Source of the DNA: Macrostomum hystrix
Lineage: Eukaryota; Platyhelminthes; Macrostomidae
Length of the DNA stretch: 64,000 bases
Reading direction: 5' to 3'
NCBI GenBank assembly: GCA_950097015.1
Contig: CATNEN010000010.1
Coordinates: 3,178,501 to 3,242,500 of the forward strand
In this document: piece by piece, positions 24,061-33,149 of the stretch
Numbering within the stretch: position 1 is the stretch's first letter
How the letters are laid out: the number at the start of each line of letters is the position of its first letter
Program-made: the position numbers and the translations under genes
Notes under the pieces: model-generated
Told to the model about the DNA's origin: nothing
The model's input: the letters and a program-made list of their open reading frames with translations, nothing else
The model's database searches: none

Positions 24061-24747
24061 TATATATACCTGCATGTATAGCATTTACTACTCCACCAGC
24101 CACACCAACTAAGCTCTTGGGACGGAAGATAATTTTATCACTGACATGATAAAATTCTCTAAGTCCGTAAACTCGAGTTTAAAATTATATAGATGTCAGA
24201 GGCCTGCTATATGTGATGGATGTCGATTCGCAAACTGACTTGACTGTGAATAGACTCAAATGCTGATGATTGTTGATGGAGGTATTTTCGCGAAAAGTGT
24301 ATTTATCGTTCGTGTATTTATTATGTATTTATATAAAATTAAAGTTGGTATTTGATTAACACATCTAAGTATTCAAAGTCGACAGTTCATGATGCCTGCA
24401 AATTTTTTAAACTACTTTTACATACACTAGCTCTCGTTCACCTACGTGGTAATATTCAAAGCATAAGACAGTTTGCCGTCTCTATTGACAATATATTGTC
24501 GCGTTCACCATTAATCATAATCAGATGACTGATGAGATCAGTCAGTCAGTAATAAAATATTAATACGCTAACACAGATGTGTGCAGCTAGTCAATCGGTT
24601 ATTAATAATACTGTTATTATTAAATTTCACCAATACATATATATAAAGTATAAATATATGTAGAATTTCATTGATTAAACAAATGATCGTGCTATTCTAC
24701 AATTAGTCTGATTTGCAAAGTCGCGAGAGCAAAAATAAACGTGTAAA

Positions 24748-25128
24748 CTATAATACATAAAATTCTGTATAAATTCTGTATTTTACAGCATTCATTGTTC
24801 GATGTACCAGTAGCGAACTCCATGTATGATGAGCTGTCATATGATACCAGTCATGTATGATACCAGTCACGAACAAGACAGCCTTATAGTCTTCTGCTGA
24901 CCGGTGCTGTTGCAGCCATTCTTGAGTGCGCCGTAATAATAAGCATAACTCATTAGCGCTATACTCAGCATTTGGAACACCGCGCTGCAAACTAGGTAGC
25001 TGCTCGAAGCACCCTCGATGCGCTATGAACCGGCCAATGCAATCTATGCGACAGCTGAGAAAGAGTTGAAATATGTGCGGGTGAAGATACATTTGCACTA
25101 ACTGCATCTGATGGGCAATGAACGACAT
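24748..25128 (-). pseudogene. CARD-like small protein, unit A copy (disrupted)
   Basis: Begins like the unit C copy (MQLVQMYL, FQLFLSCRIDCIGRFIAHRG, EQLPSLQRGVPNAEY, EDYKAVL). After about 90 residues the block corresponding to the penultimate helices (DDEAQDIIEVLELL in C) is missing and the frame is lost; the conserved end (HGVRYWYIEQ) is present in another frame. Locally repeated GACTGGTATCATA at about 24840-24866 marks the rearrangement. A truncated product is unlikely to fold like the intact family members. Confidence 0.75.
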
Positions 25129-25390
25129 GTTCAGTCAGTTAGTAAATCAAGCCAGCATAAAGCTAAAAAATAGTTAATTAAAAAATATTTTAAACTTGAA
25201 TCAAAGTCCCCATAGAGTATACTTTAGCAAACACAGCTGAGTCAGTCCACAGACAAATCAAATGAATACAGGCCAGTCTGGGAAATAAGAACAAGAAATA
25301 TCTTATCGGCCAAGAAATCAGCCCACAACCTACGCCACAGCAGCAGCAGCAGTAGCAACAGCTATTAGACTAATTGAAGACTAATTGAAA

Positions 25391-25782
25391 ATGGCAAGCA
25401 GCAGCAACAACAACAGCAGCAGCTGTTTTCATTTGTTCCCCGCGGCCTTCCGGGAACACGTCCTGGACTCCGCTGCAGCGGAGTTGGAATCCGCCCTACA
25501 TGATGCGAATAGCGCCGCGAGTTCATTGGCGTCAGCGGAGGCCTGGGCGCCCGGACGTCGCGGGGCGGAGGACGCGATGGCCGCAGCTATGCGGCGGGTC
25601 AGGGCGGACATGGTCCGCATGGCCCGGGCCCGCCGCATAGCGGCAGGGCTGGATCCATATGTGAGTAGTAGATTTCGATTCCTTTCATTTGAATATTTAT
25701 GAACTCATCTGATAACATCTGAGCTAACAAAATAAATGGAACCTAAAACCCATCCTTCATCCCGCAGCCGGGTGTGCTATGA
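25391..25782 (+). CDS. Basic helical small protein with PGVL mini-exon, unit A
   Basis: Exons 25391-25660 and 25768-25782, phase 0, giving 94 residues. The Ser/Asn-rich N-terminus is followed by LFPAAFREHVLDSAAAELE, an Ala-rich helix, EAWAPGRRGAEDAMAAAMRR and a basic helix RMARARRIAAGLDPY. The donor GTGAGT follows DPY directly, and the acceptor CATCCCGCAG precedes a five-codon exon encoding PGVL and stop. The same structure is kept in units C and D, which supports real splicing and selection. It is divergently transcribed from the CARD-like gene about 260 bp away. No family is recognised; a DNA- or RNA-binding or structural role is only suggested by the basic helix. Confidence 0.7.
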
Positions 25783-25859
25783 GTGATCTGTAGCATGAGC
25801 ATTGAGGACCCGGTAAACCAGAAACCAGAAACCAGAACCAGAAACAGAAGCTGATTGAT

Positions 25860-25912
25860 GAGAACTGATTGATTTGAATTGAATTGAATTGAATTGAATT
25901 GAATTGAACTGA
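25860..25912. repeat. Short pentanucleotide repeat (GAATT)n
   Basis: About eight units of GAATT, specific to unit A. Confidence 0.8.
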
Positions 25913-26544
25913 GCTGATTGATGAGAATAAAATATAAAATATTGTTTGTTAGAGTTTTCACAATAAATAACTTCTTATCTTGGTTATTTATTTTATCATT
26001 TAAATAATATGAACTGACTGGCGGTTATGTGGTGTACATTGGCGATGAGACATACTACAATAGCGACGTAATCGTAATTGATCAGTCTGCAATATAATTT
26101 CAAGTAAAGTTTATACAAGTTTCTCATGTAAAAAAACATTAATAAAAACGGATTCGTTTAAAAAAGTAAAGTACAAACGCATAATAATATAGTATAATAT
26201 AATATATGCGCGCTGGATTGATGAACCACATCTCGACTGTGACATTGATTGCGTGTAGGAGACGACTAGTTGTAGCATGATAGTTTCGCTGGATTGCTTT
26301 CCTACGGCTAAAATGCGATGCGTTCTCTTCTACACAGCAATGACCCTTGAACCAGATGTCGCCGACATTGTCTAGTTGCTTGTACATGTGTTCAGATGCA
26401 ACGTGGTAGTCTGGGCCAGGCCAAGCTAAAAGTCGAGATTGAATTCGCCGAAATTGCATTTGAATTCGCACTGGTGAGGTGTCTATATGTTGCTAAAATC
26501 GCAGCAATTTAAATTCGGCAGTACTTCTCTATCCTGTTTTCAAA

Positions 26545-26763
26545 ATGCTGAGAGGACTTGCCATGCCAGTTCGTGCGGAACTGCTCAATACGGCTGCAGC
26601 AGCAAACCTTGGCATCACATTTCACACCTGGAGAATGGGAATTCTGAGACGTGAGGTGACGGTCGCCCTACAGCAGATCACACAGCAGAAGTGCTTGCAG
26701 TGGGCTAATCACACGGCAACCTACTTGAATCGCTGCCTGAATCATGAAGACATTTTGGCATAA
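26545..26763 (+). CDS. Small hypothetical ORF of unit A, 72 codons
   Basis: ATG after a plausible AAA context. The translation is helical and polar (MLRGLAMPVRAELLNTAAAA, RREVTVALQQITQQKCLQW) with codon usage like the neighbouring real genes. It occurs only in unit A, between the conserved tail and the Rep gene. No homology is recognised. Confidence 0.35.
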   Translation: MLRGLAMPVRAELLNTAAAANLGITFHTWRMGILRREVTVALQQITQQKCLQWANHTATYLNRCLNHEDILA

Positions 26764-27045
26764 TTGATTGCTCTTTTCTTTGATCGTTCGGTTGACTTCA
26801 TTCTACTCGTACATCAGTTCGCAAACTTTGTTTCCTCTTTGATTGTTTCCCCTTCGAAGCTTTTTGTCCTGTCAAATGAATACAAGCCATTGGCGCGTAA
26901 CGCGAATTCAAATGAAATTTCGGCGAATTCAATCTCGCTTTTAGCTTAATTTCTATGGGCTTACTATTTTTAGACCACATTGGCTTCTATGGGAAATAGT
27001 TTTGCAGTTTCGGCGAATTCAATTGCAAAAAGGTATATTCATACA

Positions 27046-27061
27046 TGAATTTTCGCGAAAA
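27046..27061. promoter_or_regulatory. TTTTCGCGAAAA palindrome upstream of Rep A
   Basis: ATTTTCGCGAAAA lies about 170 bp before the Rep A start codon. The same core is found in arrays at 30420-31100 and 49685-49995 and singly at 24287, 46956 and 57618. TTTCGCG also resembles an E2F half-site; that reading is inference. Confidence 0.45.
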
Positions 27062-27226
27062 AGTTTGGTCTATAGCCAGACCTAGAACTACAGTCCAGTA
27101 CAGTCGCAAAAGTGAGCTATCTAAGACGGAGCGCGGTTAACAGATACTTTGTGACCGACTGACTGACTGACCGAGCGAGCAACCACATTTACGAGTTAAT
27201 TCCTACGCCTCGACTTTAAGTTTGAA

Positions 27227-27489
27227 ATGTCAGCATTTCGTGGCCGTGGTAAGAAGGCTCGTGTGGATGCCAGCATTGCTACATCGGATTCTAATGGTCT
27301 ACGCCAGACTAGGATCGTGGACTACTTTAGATCTGAGCAGTCAACCGATCGTCCTACTGGCAACTCAATTAGACCGAGTGGGCAAGCAGCATCGGCATCA
27401 TTCGCAGCACTGGCAGGAACGGCTGGCCGGGCATCGGCTGCCTTCAATGTTCCCCGCCGTGCAGCAGTAGTACAGCAGCAACAGCAACC

Positions 27490-27523
<34 letters not shown>

Positions 27524-29866
27524 ACTGTTATTACAACCGCAGTTCAGAAGCGTCGACGTGTCCGATCGACTCTACGCAAGCGGACGCGTGTAGTTGTCGA
27601 CTTGGATGCTTCGTCTAGCACTACATCGTCGTCTGATGCTGAAGACACTGGCGTTGGATCTTTGGTAGCCATGCGACAGCCTCTGGTTATTGCCGCACAA
27701 TCAATTGGTGGCGCCGGCGACCATGCTAATCGCATAGAGTCCACGCCTAAAGTGCTATCATCTGAAGATGACTCAGCGGACGACTTGCTAGCAGACGACG
27801 TACAGCTGGAGATTGTGGACGAGTGGACGAGCAATACAGACAATGTAGAGTCGAATACTGCCCCTGTTTTGACGGCTTCTAATAGTTCAGCCTTGTCATC
27901 GCAGCTAGTCGATGATAAGTACAAAACGGAGGTGGCAGAATTATTGCGCGCAAATGGCGAGTCGACTATTCCTAAAAATAGTGCCGCACTTGGTGCCTGT
28001 CCGACTTCGCCAGATTATGCGCCTCGCTCTACACCGGCAATGTCTGTCATCGAGAATGGGACAATATCCGATGATGATGAACCAGCTCTCGCAGTATTTT
28101 CTCCAGCGTATGTCGACGCTTTTGAATCAACAGCGCAACAGTCGGGACGACGGCAGCAATCGCAGCAGCAGCATCATCAGCGAGATCAACAACCGCAGCA
28201 GCGGCAACAGCAGCAGCAGCAAGTTGGTGGCGTGGCATTTGCTCCGATGAATATGCGTTGTGTCGTTCGACATCACCACTTCTATGTCCTCGAGCTCCAA
28301 TTACCGACTACGCCTCTTTAACAGCAGAGGGCAGGTCGGTTCTTATGACTAGAAGGACGCTACATCTTATAGAGATTGCATTCATCTCGAGCGATGTGGA
28401 AAAATTCAAGGCGTTTCTAGAAGATGAATTGGTAGCTCCATGTGCACAGTTTGCCATCGGCGCAACATCATGTATTCAAGTTGACATGCTGACCAGCGAA
28501 GAAATCCGAGCGCGTCGTCAGCAGAAATACAACATGTCAATCCGTGAATGTTTAGGAGCTCCGAATCATCCCAATGGTTTGCTGATGTTCCTGAACCTGC
28601 GCCAACCAGAAGATGGTTACACTGTTTACTGCGGACTGCATGCCCTTTTGATGGAATCTGCGGAAGCTTCGGCCTACCTGCATCCTACAATGTGTAGAAT
28701 GACAGTGTCTGGTGTACGCAGTGCGTCAAGTGCAATTAAGCTAGTTACCAGTACGGACGAGTTTCCAGCTCTTTTCCGCGTTTCTACTCAAGAGTGCAGC
28801 TTGCTGACCAAGGCCTTTTGCTGGGTTGCTGCTCATGAGACGTCATCTACTGAGCCTTTGCTAGATAGTGGCTTCATGTTCGAACACTTTCGTGTCAGAC
28901 AAGAGCTCAGCGATTACTTTAAGGTGACTCAGATGAAACGCGTAATAGCAACAGAGGTGCTAGCTGGTTGCCAAAACTGTCGCCCTACTGCCGCTGCCGC
29001 CGCCGCCGCTGCTGATGATGCTGCAACAGCCGACTATGCGAGGACGACCTTGCCTACTCAGCTGGAGGTATGCAAAATATTATAATACATGACATTTTTA
29101 GCACACGTACGAGTATTGATCATTGAATTTTTGCTGTTGTTTTAATTCAAATAATTATTACTTTTGGACAATTAATTAATTAATTGTATGCGAACCTACC
29201 TAACAACACAACACCATCCAACAGGTCTCTGCTGCTGCTGATGTTGCTGCTTCCGCTGCTACTGCTGTTCAAGTACTTGATGCCGCCGTCGCTCATGTTC
29301 CCCGGCTGATCGCCGCCGCCACCAACGTGTGCCCAACTGTAAAGGCTGTGTGCAGCGCGTTACAATCGCCAACTGGTGTCGTCTATCTATACGGCCCGTC
29401 TGGCGTTGGGAAGACCCACTCTGTGCAAAGCCATCTCGGTTCTACGAAAGTGCTGAATATCCAGGTGCAGAAGCGGTCTAACACGTTTATGTTTGACAAG
29501 CTCTGCGAGACTATACACACTGCCATGTTTATTGACGAGCTACGCCCGCAACTGTTTGATGACACATCTGAAGTCATGTGCACACTACTTCGTTTGGTCA
29601 ATGGAGACACTTTTGAAGTCAATGCTAAATACAAGGCTATTCGACACGTCTCTTGGCTCAATCGACTGTTAGTGCTTGCTGGGCATGCTCCGGTCAGTGC
29701 GTATTCGATGGACTTTCAGCGCCGATTAGAACCGACACCTGATGGGCACAAGCGTCCGGTAGTTGCCATCTTCATTGGTCATTCCCTCAGTACCGACTAC
29801 CAATGCGATGGACAATGCCACCCAATACGCAATGTGTTTGGCGATCACCCGGACCGGCGAGTATGA
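27227..29866 (+). pseudogene. Rep-like protein with SF3 helicase, unit A (frame broken or poorly spliced)
   Basis: Three coding blocks. Block 1 (from 27227) has a basic start, a PIP-box-like QTRIVDYF at residues 27-34 and a polyQ/acidic disordered region. Block 2 (about 28335-29067) matches the degenerate nuclease-like region of the unit B Rep, including SGVRSASSAIKLV. Block 3 (29225-29866) carries Walker A (YGPSGVGKT at about 29390), Walker B (AMFIDELRP), LLRLVNGDTFEVNAK, motif C-like LAGHAPV, the arginine pair QRRL and a terminal C-x3-C. Intron 29068-29224 is GT-AG and phase 0. Between blocks 1 and 2 (about 28285-28335), where the unit B gene has an intron, I find no GT-AG pair that keeps frame. 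The gene is therefore probably damaged, or uses an unusual donor. AATAAA lies at about 30033. Confidence 0.65.
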
Positions 29867-30287
29867 GCGACAAGACGGTGCTGTTAGCAGGTTTTTTTAC
29901 ACCAAACTGCCTGCATGCTGCTATTTTATCGACTATATTTTTACTCGGTCATTCAGTCAGTCTTTCAGCTGTTTTTTTATATTTTTTGCTGTTTCATACT
30001 GTTTTTGTATGCAATTTTATAATTAGTCATACAAATAAAATCAATTTAAATGCTCAGTTTTGAGCTTTTATTGTTGTGAAGTAGGTAATTGCTACTTCTG
30101 TTGCAAAAAATCATATTTCTTGCTAATTGTAGTCAATTGACTGATTAATGAAGCCCAACACGAATACAATAAATGTATTGAGCGTTTGCATGCATAAAAA
30201 TACAAACAATAGTTACGATAATCAGTAGATTTATAATATAACTGCATAATGAATCATAGTGATTGTATTATTTTACATTCTGACGTT

Positions 30288-30346
30288 ATGACGCCTCTGC
30301 TTCCTTCAACTGTGGCATACAAAAGCTCGTCCTCAACTGGGTCTTA
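30288..30346 (-). pseudogene. Remnant of the acidic repeat gene (DPADDELLYA type)
   Basis: About 55 bases match one repeat of the gene at 43472-44032 (GACGCCTCTGC...TACAAAAGCTCGTC). Another trace lies near 49652-49672. The position next to the TTTTCGCGAAAA array is the same, suggesting the gene was once part of each unit. Confidence 0.6.
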
Positions 30347-30419
30347 TGTGCAATTTTTCTATATATAGTATTACTATCTTCAAACGAAGGTATATGCAAA
30401 GTGTCAAAGTATTGATTAA

Positions 30420-31105
30420 TACAATTTATTTATAGGTGTTATCGCGAAAAAAAATAACGACTTCTAAACCAAAAGTAAATACGGAATTTTAGCGAAAAGA
30501 CTGATATGTTCTCAAAACGAAGGTAAGAGCAGTATTTTTGCAAAAGTTCTTAAAGTAGTGTGCATGGCTACATATTATGGTATTTTCGCGAAAATACTGA
30601 TATCCTATTAAACAGATGTAGTTGGCGGTATTTTTGCAAAAGTTATTAAAATAGGTAGTGGTGTGCATGGCTACATATTATGGTATTTTCGCGAAACTAC
30701 TGCTATGCTATTAAACAAAGGTAGTTGGCGGTATTTTTGCAAAAGTTATTAAAGTAGGTGTGTGCATGGCTATATATTATGGTATTTTCGCGAAAATACT
30801 GATATCCTATTAAACAGTTGTAGTTGGAAGGTATTTTTGCAAAAGTTCTTAAAGTAGTGTGCATGGCTACATCTATGGTATTTTCGCGAAAATACTGATA
30901 TGCTCTAAACGAAGGTAAGGGCATTATTTTTGCAAAAGTTCTTAAAGTAGTGTGCATGGCTACATCTTATGGTATTTTCGCTAAAATACTGCTATGCTAT
31001 TAAACAAAGGTAGTTGGCGGTATTTTTGCAAAAGTTCTTAAAGTAGGTGTGTGCATGGCTATATATAATGGTATTTTCGCGAAAATACATGCATATTATT
31101 AGACT
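30420..31105. repeat. Tandem array of about 100-bp units with an 18-bp palindrome, unit A
   Basis: Five to six units of 97-105 bp, each with GTATTTTCGCGAAAATAC (perfect palindrome, some copies mutated), then AAACAAAGGTAGTTGGCGG, GTATTTTTGCAAAAGTT and GTGTGCATGGCTACAT. The array follows the Rep A gene. The layout resembles iterons or a satellite. Confidence 0.85.
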
Positions 31106-31380
31106 AAGTATCTTGTACATTTTTAACCATAGACACATTTAGTATTTCTGCAAATTGCCAAGAGTCATGAGTGGATTTTTTTCGCGAAAAGACTATATGC
31201 TATCTATATATTGTAATGAATACCTGTGAATGAAAAATAATGACAGTTTTTTTGCAAAAATACTAACGATACGAAGATGAACATATTTTCCTCGCTCGCA
31301 CTCACTCTCTCTATTGAAATTGCAATAGCGGCAATTCAGCCCGGCTGTGTAGTCTATGGTTTTTTATGTAGCGATTCTTA

Positions 31381-31760
31381 TGCAGCAAAAGAGCCCGGCC
31401 GAGTCCCCTATGCTTTCTTATGCAGCAAAAGAGCCCGGCCGAGTCCCCTATGCTTTCTTATGCAGCAAAAGAGCCCGGCCGAGTCCCCTATGCTTTCTTA
31501 TGCAGCAAAAGAGCCCGACTCAACCCTTAATGCTTTCTTATGCAGCAAAAGAGCCCGACTCAACCCTTAATGCTTTCTTATGCAGCAAAAGAGCCCGACT
31601 CAACCCTTAATGCTTTCTTATGCAGCAAAAGAGCCCGACTCAACCCTTAATGCTTTCTTATGCAGCAAAAGAGCCCGACTCAACCCTTAATGCTTTCTTA
31701 TGGAGCAAAAGAGCCCGACTCAACCCTTAATGCTTTCTTATGCAGCAAAAGAGCCCGCGA
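31381..31760. repeat. 40-bp minisatellite between units A and B
   Basis: About 9.5 tandem copies of a 40-base unit starting TGCAGCAAAAGAGCCCG. The first three have GGCCGAGTCCCCTA and the rest ACTCAACCCTTAA. Because 40 is not a multiple of three, the translations change frame from copy to copy and are not genes. Confidence 0.95.
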
Positions 31761-32133
31761 CCCGCTTTGCTATAATTCTAAATTGATGACTACTGATAGC
31801 AATTGTTGCAGTGTTAGGTGCGAGATCGGTTGGCTGATTGAATACATATACCTGTCATGATAATTTTGTTTCAAATGGCGCAGTTGTGACAGCAGCGGAA
31901 TGCAGTTCGAACATTCTATGAAATGAGTTTCATGCAGGGTATTATCTTACGTTACATGATGACTGCAGCCCCATGCCACTGCCCGCACCTGAGTTAGGGA
32001 CCCATTTCGCACTGTGATGATCGATCGAAATTTTTCCAATATACTGTGGGATATATAGTGACTATAGCGGTATTAGCTAGTGTTAGACGCGTTGCTGCTG
32101 CACTCACGACATTGTTGGGTGCGTAGAACCACG

Positions 32134-32553
32134 ATGAATGCTCATCCTGTGGCGCTGTTCGGCTCGCCGGCCATCGTGGCACTCCTGGCCAGATGCGACA
32201 TCGCCTGCCTGGCCCCGTTCCTGGCGCACCGAGGACGACTGGAGCAGCTGACCTGCCTGCAGCGCCACTGCCCGAATGCTGAGCTGAATGCCACCCAGCT
32301 ACACACCTTGCTGAAGAGCCTCCTGGACTGGCTGCTACAACACCAGACAGCTGCGGGCTACGAGACCATCCTGGAGGTGACCTGCCTAACAGAGAACGAG
32401 GCTTTCGACTTGGCCGAGCTGCTAGGCCTGCTGGAGGACACCTGTTCGGAGCTGCAGCACATTCTACACGGGCTGGACTACTGGCGCGGCGTGCAGCAAA
32501 TTGCTAGACTGCGAGAGTTGCTCCGGAGTCGCCAATATCGAATGGAGCAGTAG
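32134..32553 (+). CDS. CARD-like helical small protein, unit B
   Basis: Single-exon gene of 139 residues. It aligns with the unit C protein over nearly its full length: FLAHRGRLEQLTCLQRHCPN against FIAHRGCFEQLPSLQRGVPN, then NATQL, DWLLQHQTAAGYETIL and LLEDTCSELQHILHGLDYW. The pattern is all helical. The run from KSLLDWLLQ through ETILEV to FDLAELL looks like helices 4-6 of a caspase-recruitment (CARD) death fold; this is a motif-level guess. It is the most GC-rich family member and apparently intact, with AATAAA at about 32628. It lies just upstream of Rep B on the same strand, whereas in A, C and D it lies divergently beside the PGVL gene. Confidence 0.65.
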   Translation: MNAHPVALFGSPAIVALLARCDIACLAPFLAHRGRLEQLTCLQRHCPNAELNATQLHTLLKSLLDWLLQHQTAAGYETILEVTCLTENEAFDLAELLGLLEDTCSELQHILHGLDYWRGVQQIARLRELLRSRQYRMEQ

Positions 32554-32719
32554 CAGCAGCAAAAAGACTTAGCTAGACAGTTTAAATAACTTATCCCTGT
32601 TTGTGAACCCAAACCAACTCTGCACCAATAAAAGAATGGTTTAGTATCAACTAAGTTGGCAGATCCAACTCGATACCGGTAAGTTTATTTTTGATAACCT
32701 AAAAATAGACCGTATAAGA

Positions 32720-32850
32720 GTACAGTTCGTGGTGCGCGCACAATCCCTAAGAAATATATACATAAGACGATGCGAGGTGCTTATCTACCTAAAAATAGCA
32801 GGCAAGTCCTTATATATTTTTAAGTAATGTGCGCGCACTATGAACTGTAC
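32720..32850. promoter_or_regulatory. Inverted repeat IR1 with GTGCGCGCAC core, unit B
   Basis: Ends GTACAGTTCGTGGTGCGCGC and the complement of GCGCGCACTATGAACTGTAC. Internal inverted pieces CCCTAAGAAATATATA and ATATATTTTTAAGTAA continue the arms. It lies about 300 bp upstream of the Rep B start. Related repeats lie at 37438 and 40960. It is either a MITE or a cis element of unit B. Confidence 0.75.
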
Positions 32851-33149
32851 TTCTAGCTAAAAGTACACAATCAACTTAACGGGATCCGAATTAACCTAAT
32901 TAAGCACCTATTAATAGAATCTCAATCTATCAGTTTAAAGCTAGTAACACTGGTACTATCTGCTGCTCATCCTAAATAGCCTGCTCCTCCTCCTTGGGAC
33001 GTACTTGGGACTCTATTATTAATAGCGAATCCCACCCTGTTGCACCCAGTTGAAGTTGAGTACCTGGGACTGCGTTGGCTTTCTGCAGCCTGCTCATTTT
33101 CATACATCCAAATTTGAACGCGCCTATAATTAACCTGCGGAAGCACAGA

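Larger units (their letters stand above)
23635..24174. mobile_element. Foldback-like element with nested MITEs
   Basis: Arms of about 60-65 bp in inverted orientation (GAGTTTATGGACTTAGAGAA near 23635; complement of the sequence ending CTCTAAGTCCGTAAACTC at 24174). Each arm contains its own small hairpin (AATTTAC/GTAAATT on the left, AATTTTATCA/TGATAAAATT on the right) followed by ACCGTCCCAAG or its diverged partner. Two short inverted-repeat elements sit inside. No clear target duplication was found. Confidence 0.65.
24333..26165. repeat. Unit A module: homologous to segments of units C and D
   Basis: From TTAAAGTTGGTATTTGATTA to AAAAAGTAAAGTACAAACG the order and sequence match 44790-46650 (unit C) and 50105-52015 (unit D). 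Each has an AT-rich leader, the CARD-like gene on the minus strand, a divergent spacer, the PGVL gene on the plus strand, then a conserved tail with GACGTAATCGTAAT(T/C)GATCAGTCTG. Insertions differ between copies. Confidence 0.9.

Noticed and set aside
24515-24560. CTGATGAG motif in all A, C and D leaders, considered as a hammerhead ribozyme
   Set aside because: No GAAA follows at the right distance and no stem III can be formed; the same holds for CTGATGAG at 20731.
26139-26471. Minus-strand 110-codon ORF in unit A
   Set aside because: AT-rich, low-complexity end, no counterpart in C or D, and no motif; more likely chance.
27227-29866. Parvovirus-type NS1 assignment for the Rep-like genes
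   Set aside because: The block order and the LLRLLNG...VNAK and QRR features look closer to CRESS-type helicases; no parvovirus-like HUH motif is visible. The deeper placement needs a profile search.
30420-31105. CRISPR-like array
   Set aside because: Repeats of about 100 bp with diverged interior and no unique spacers; eukaryotic context.
31277-31860. Open frames with repeated CSKRARPSP/QQKSP segments
   Set aside because: Generated by the 40-bp minisatellite in rotating frames.
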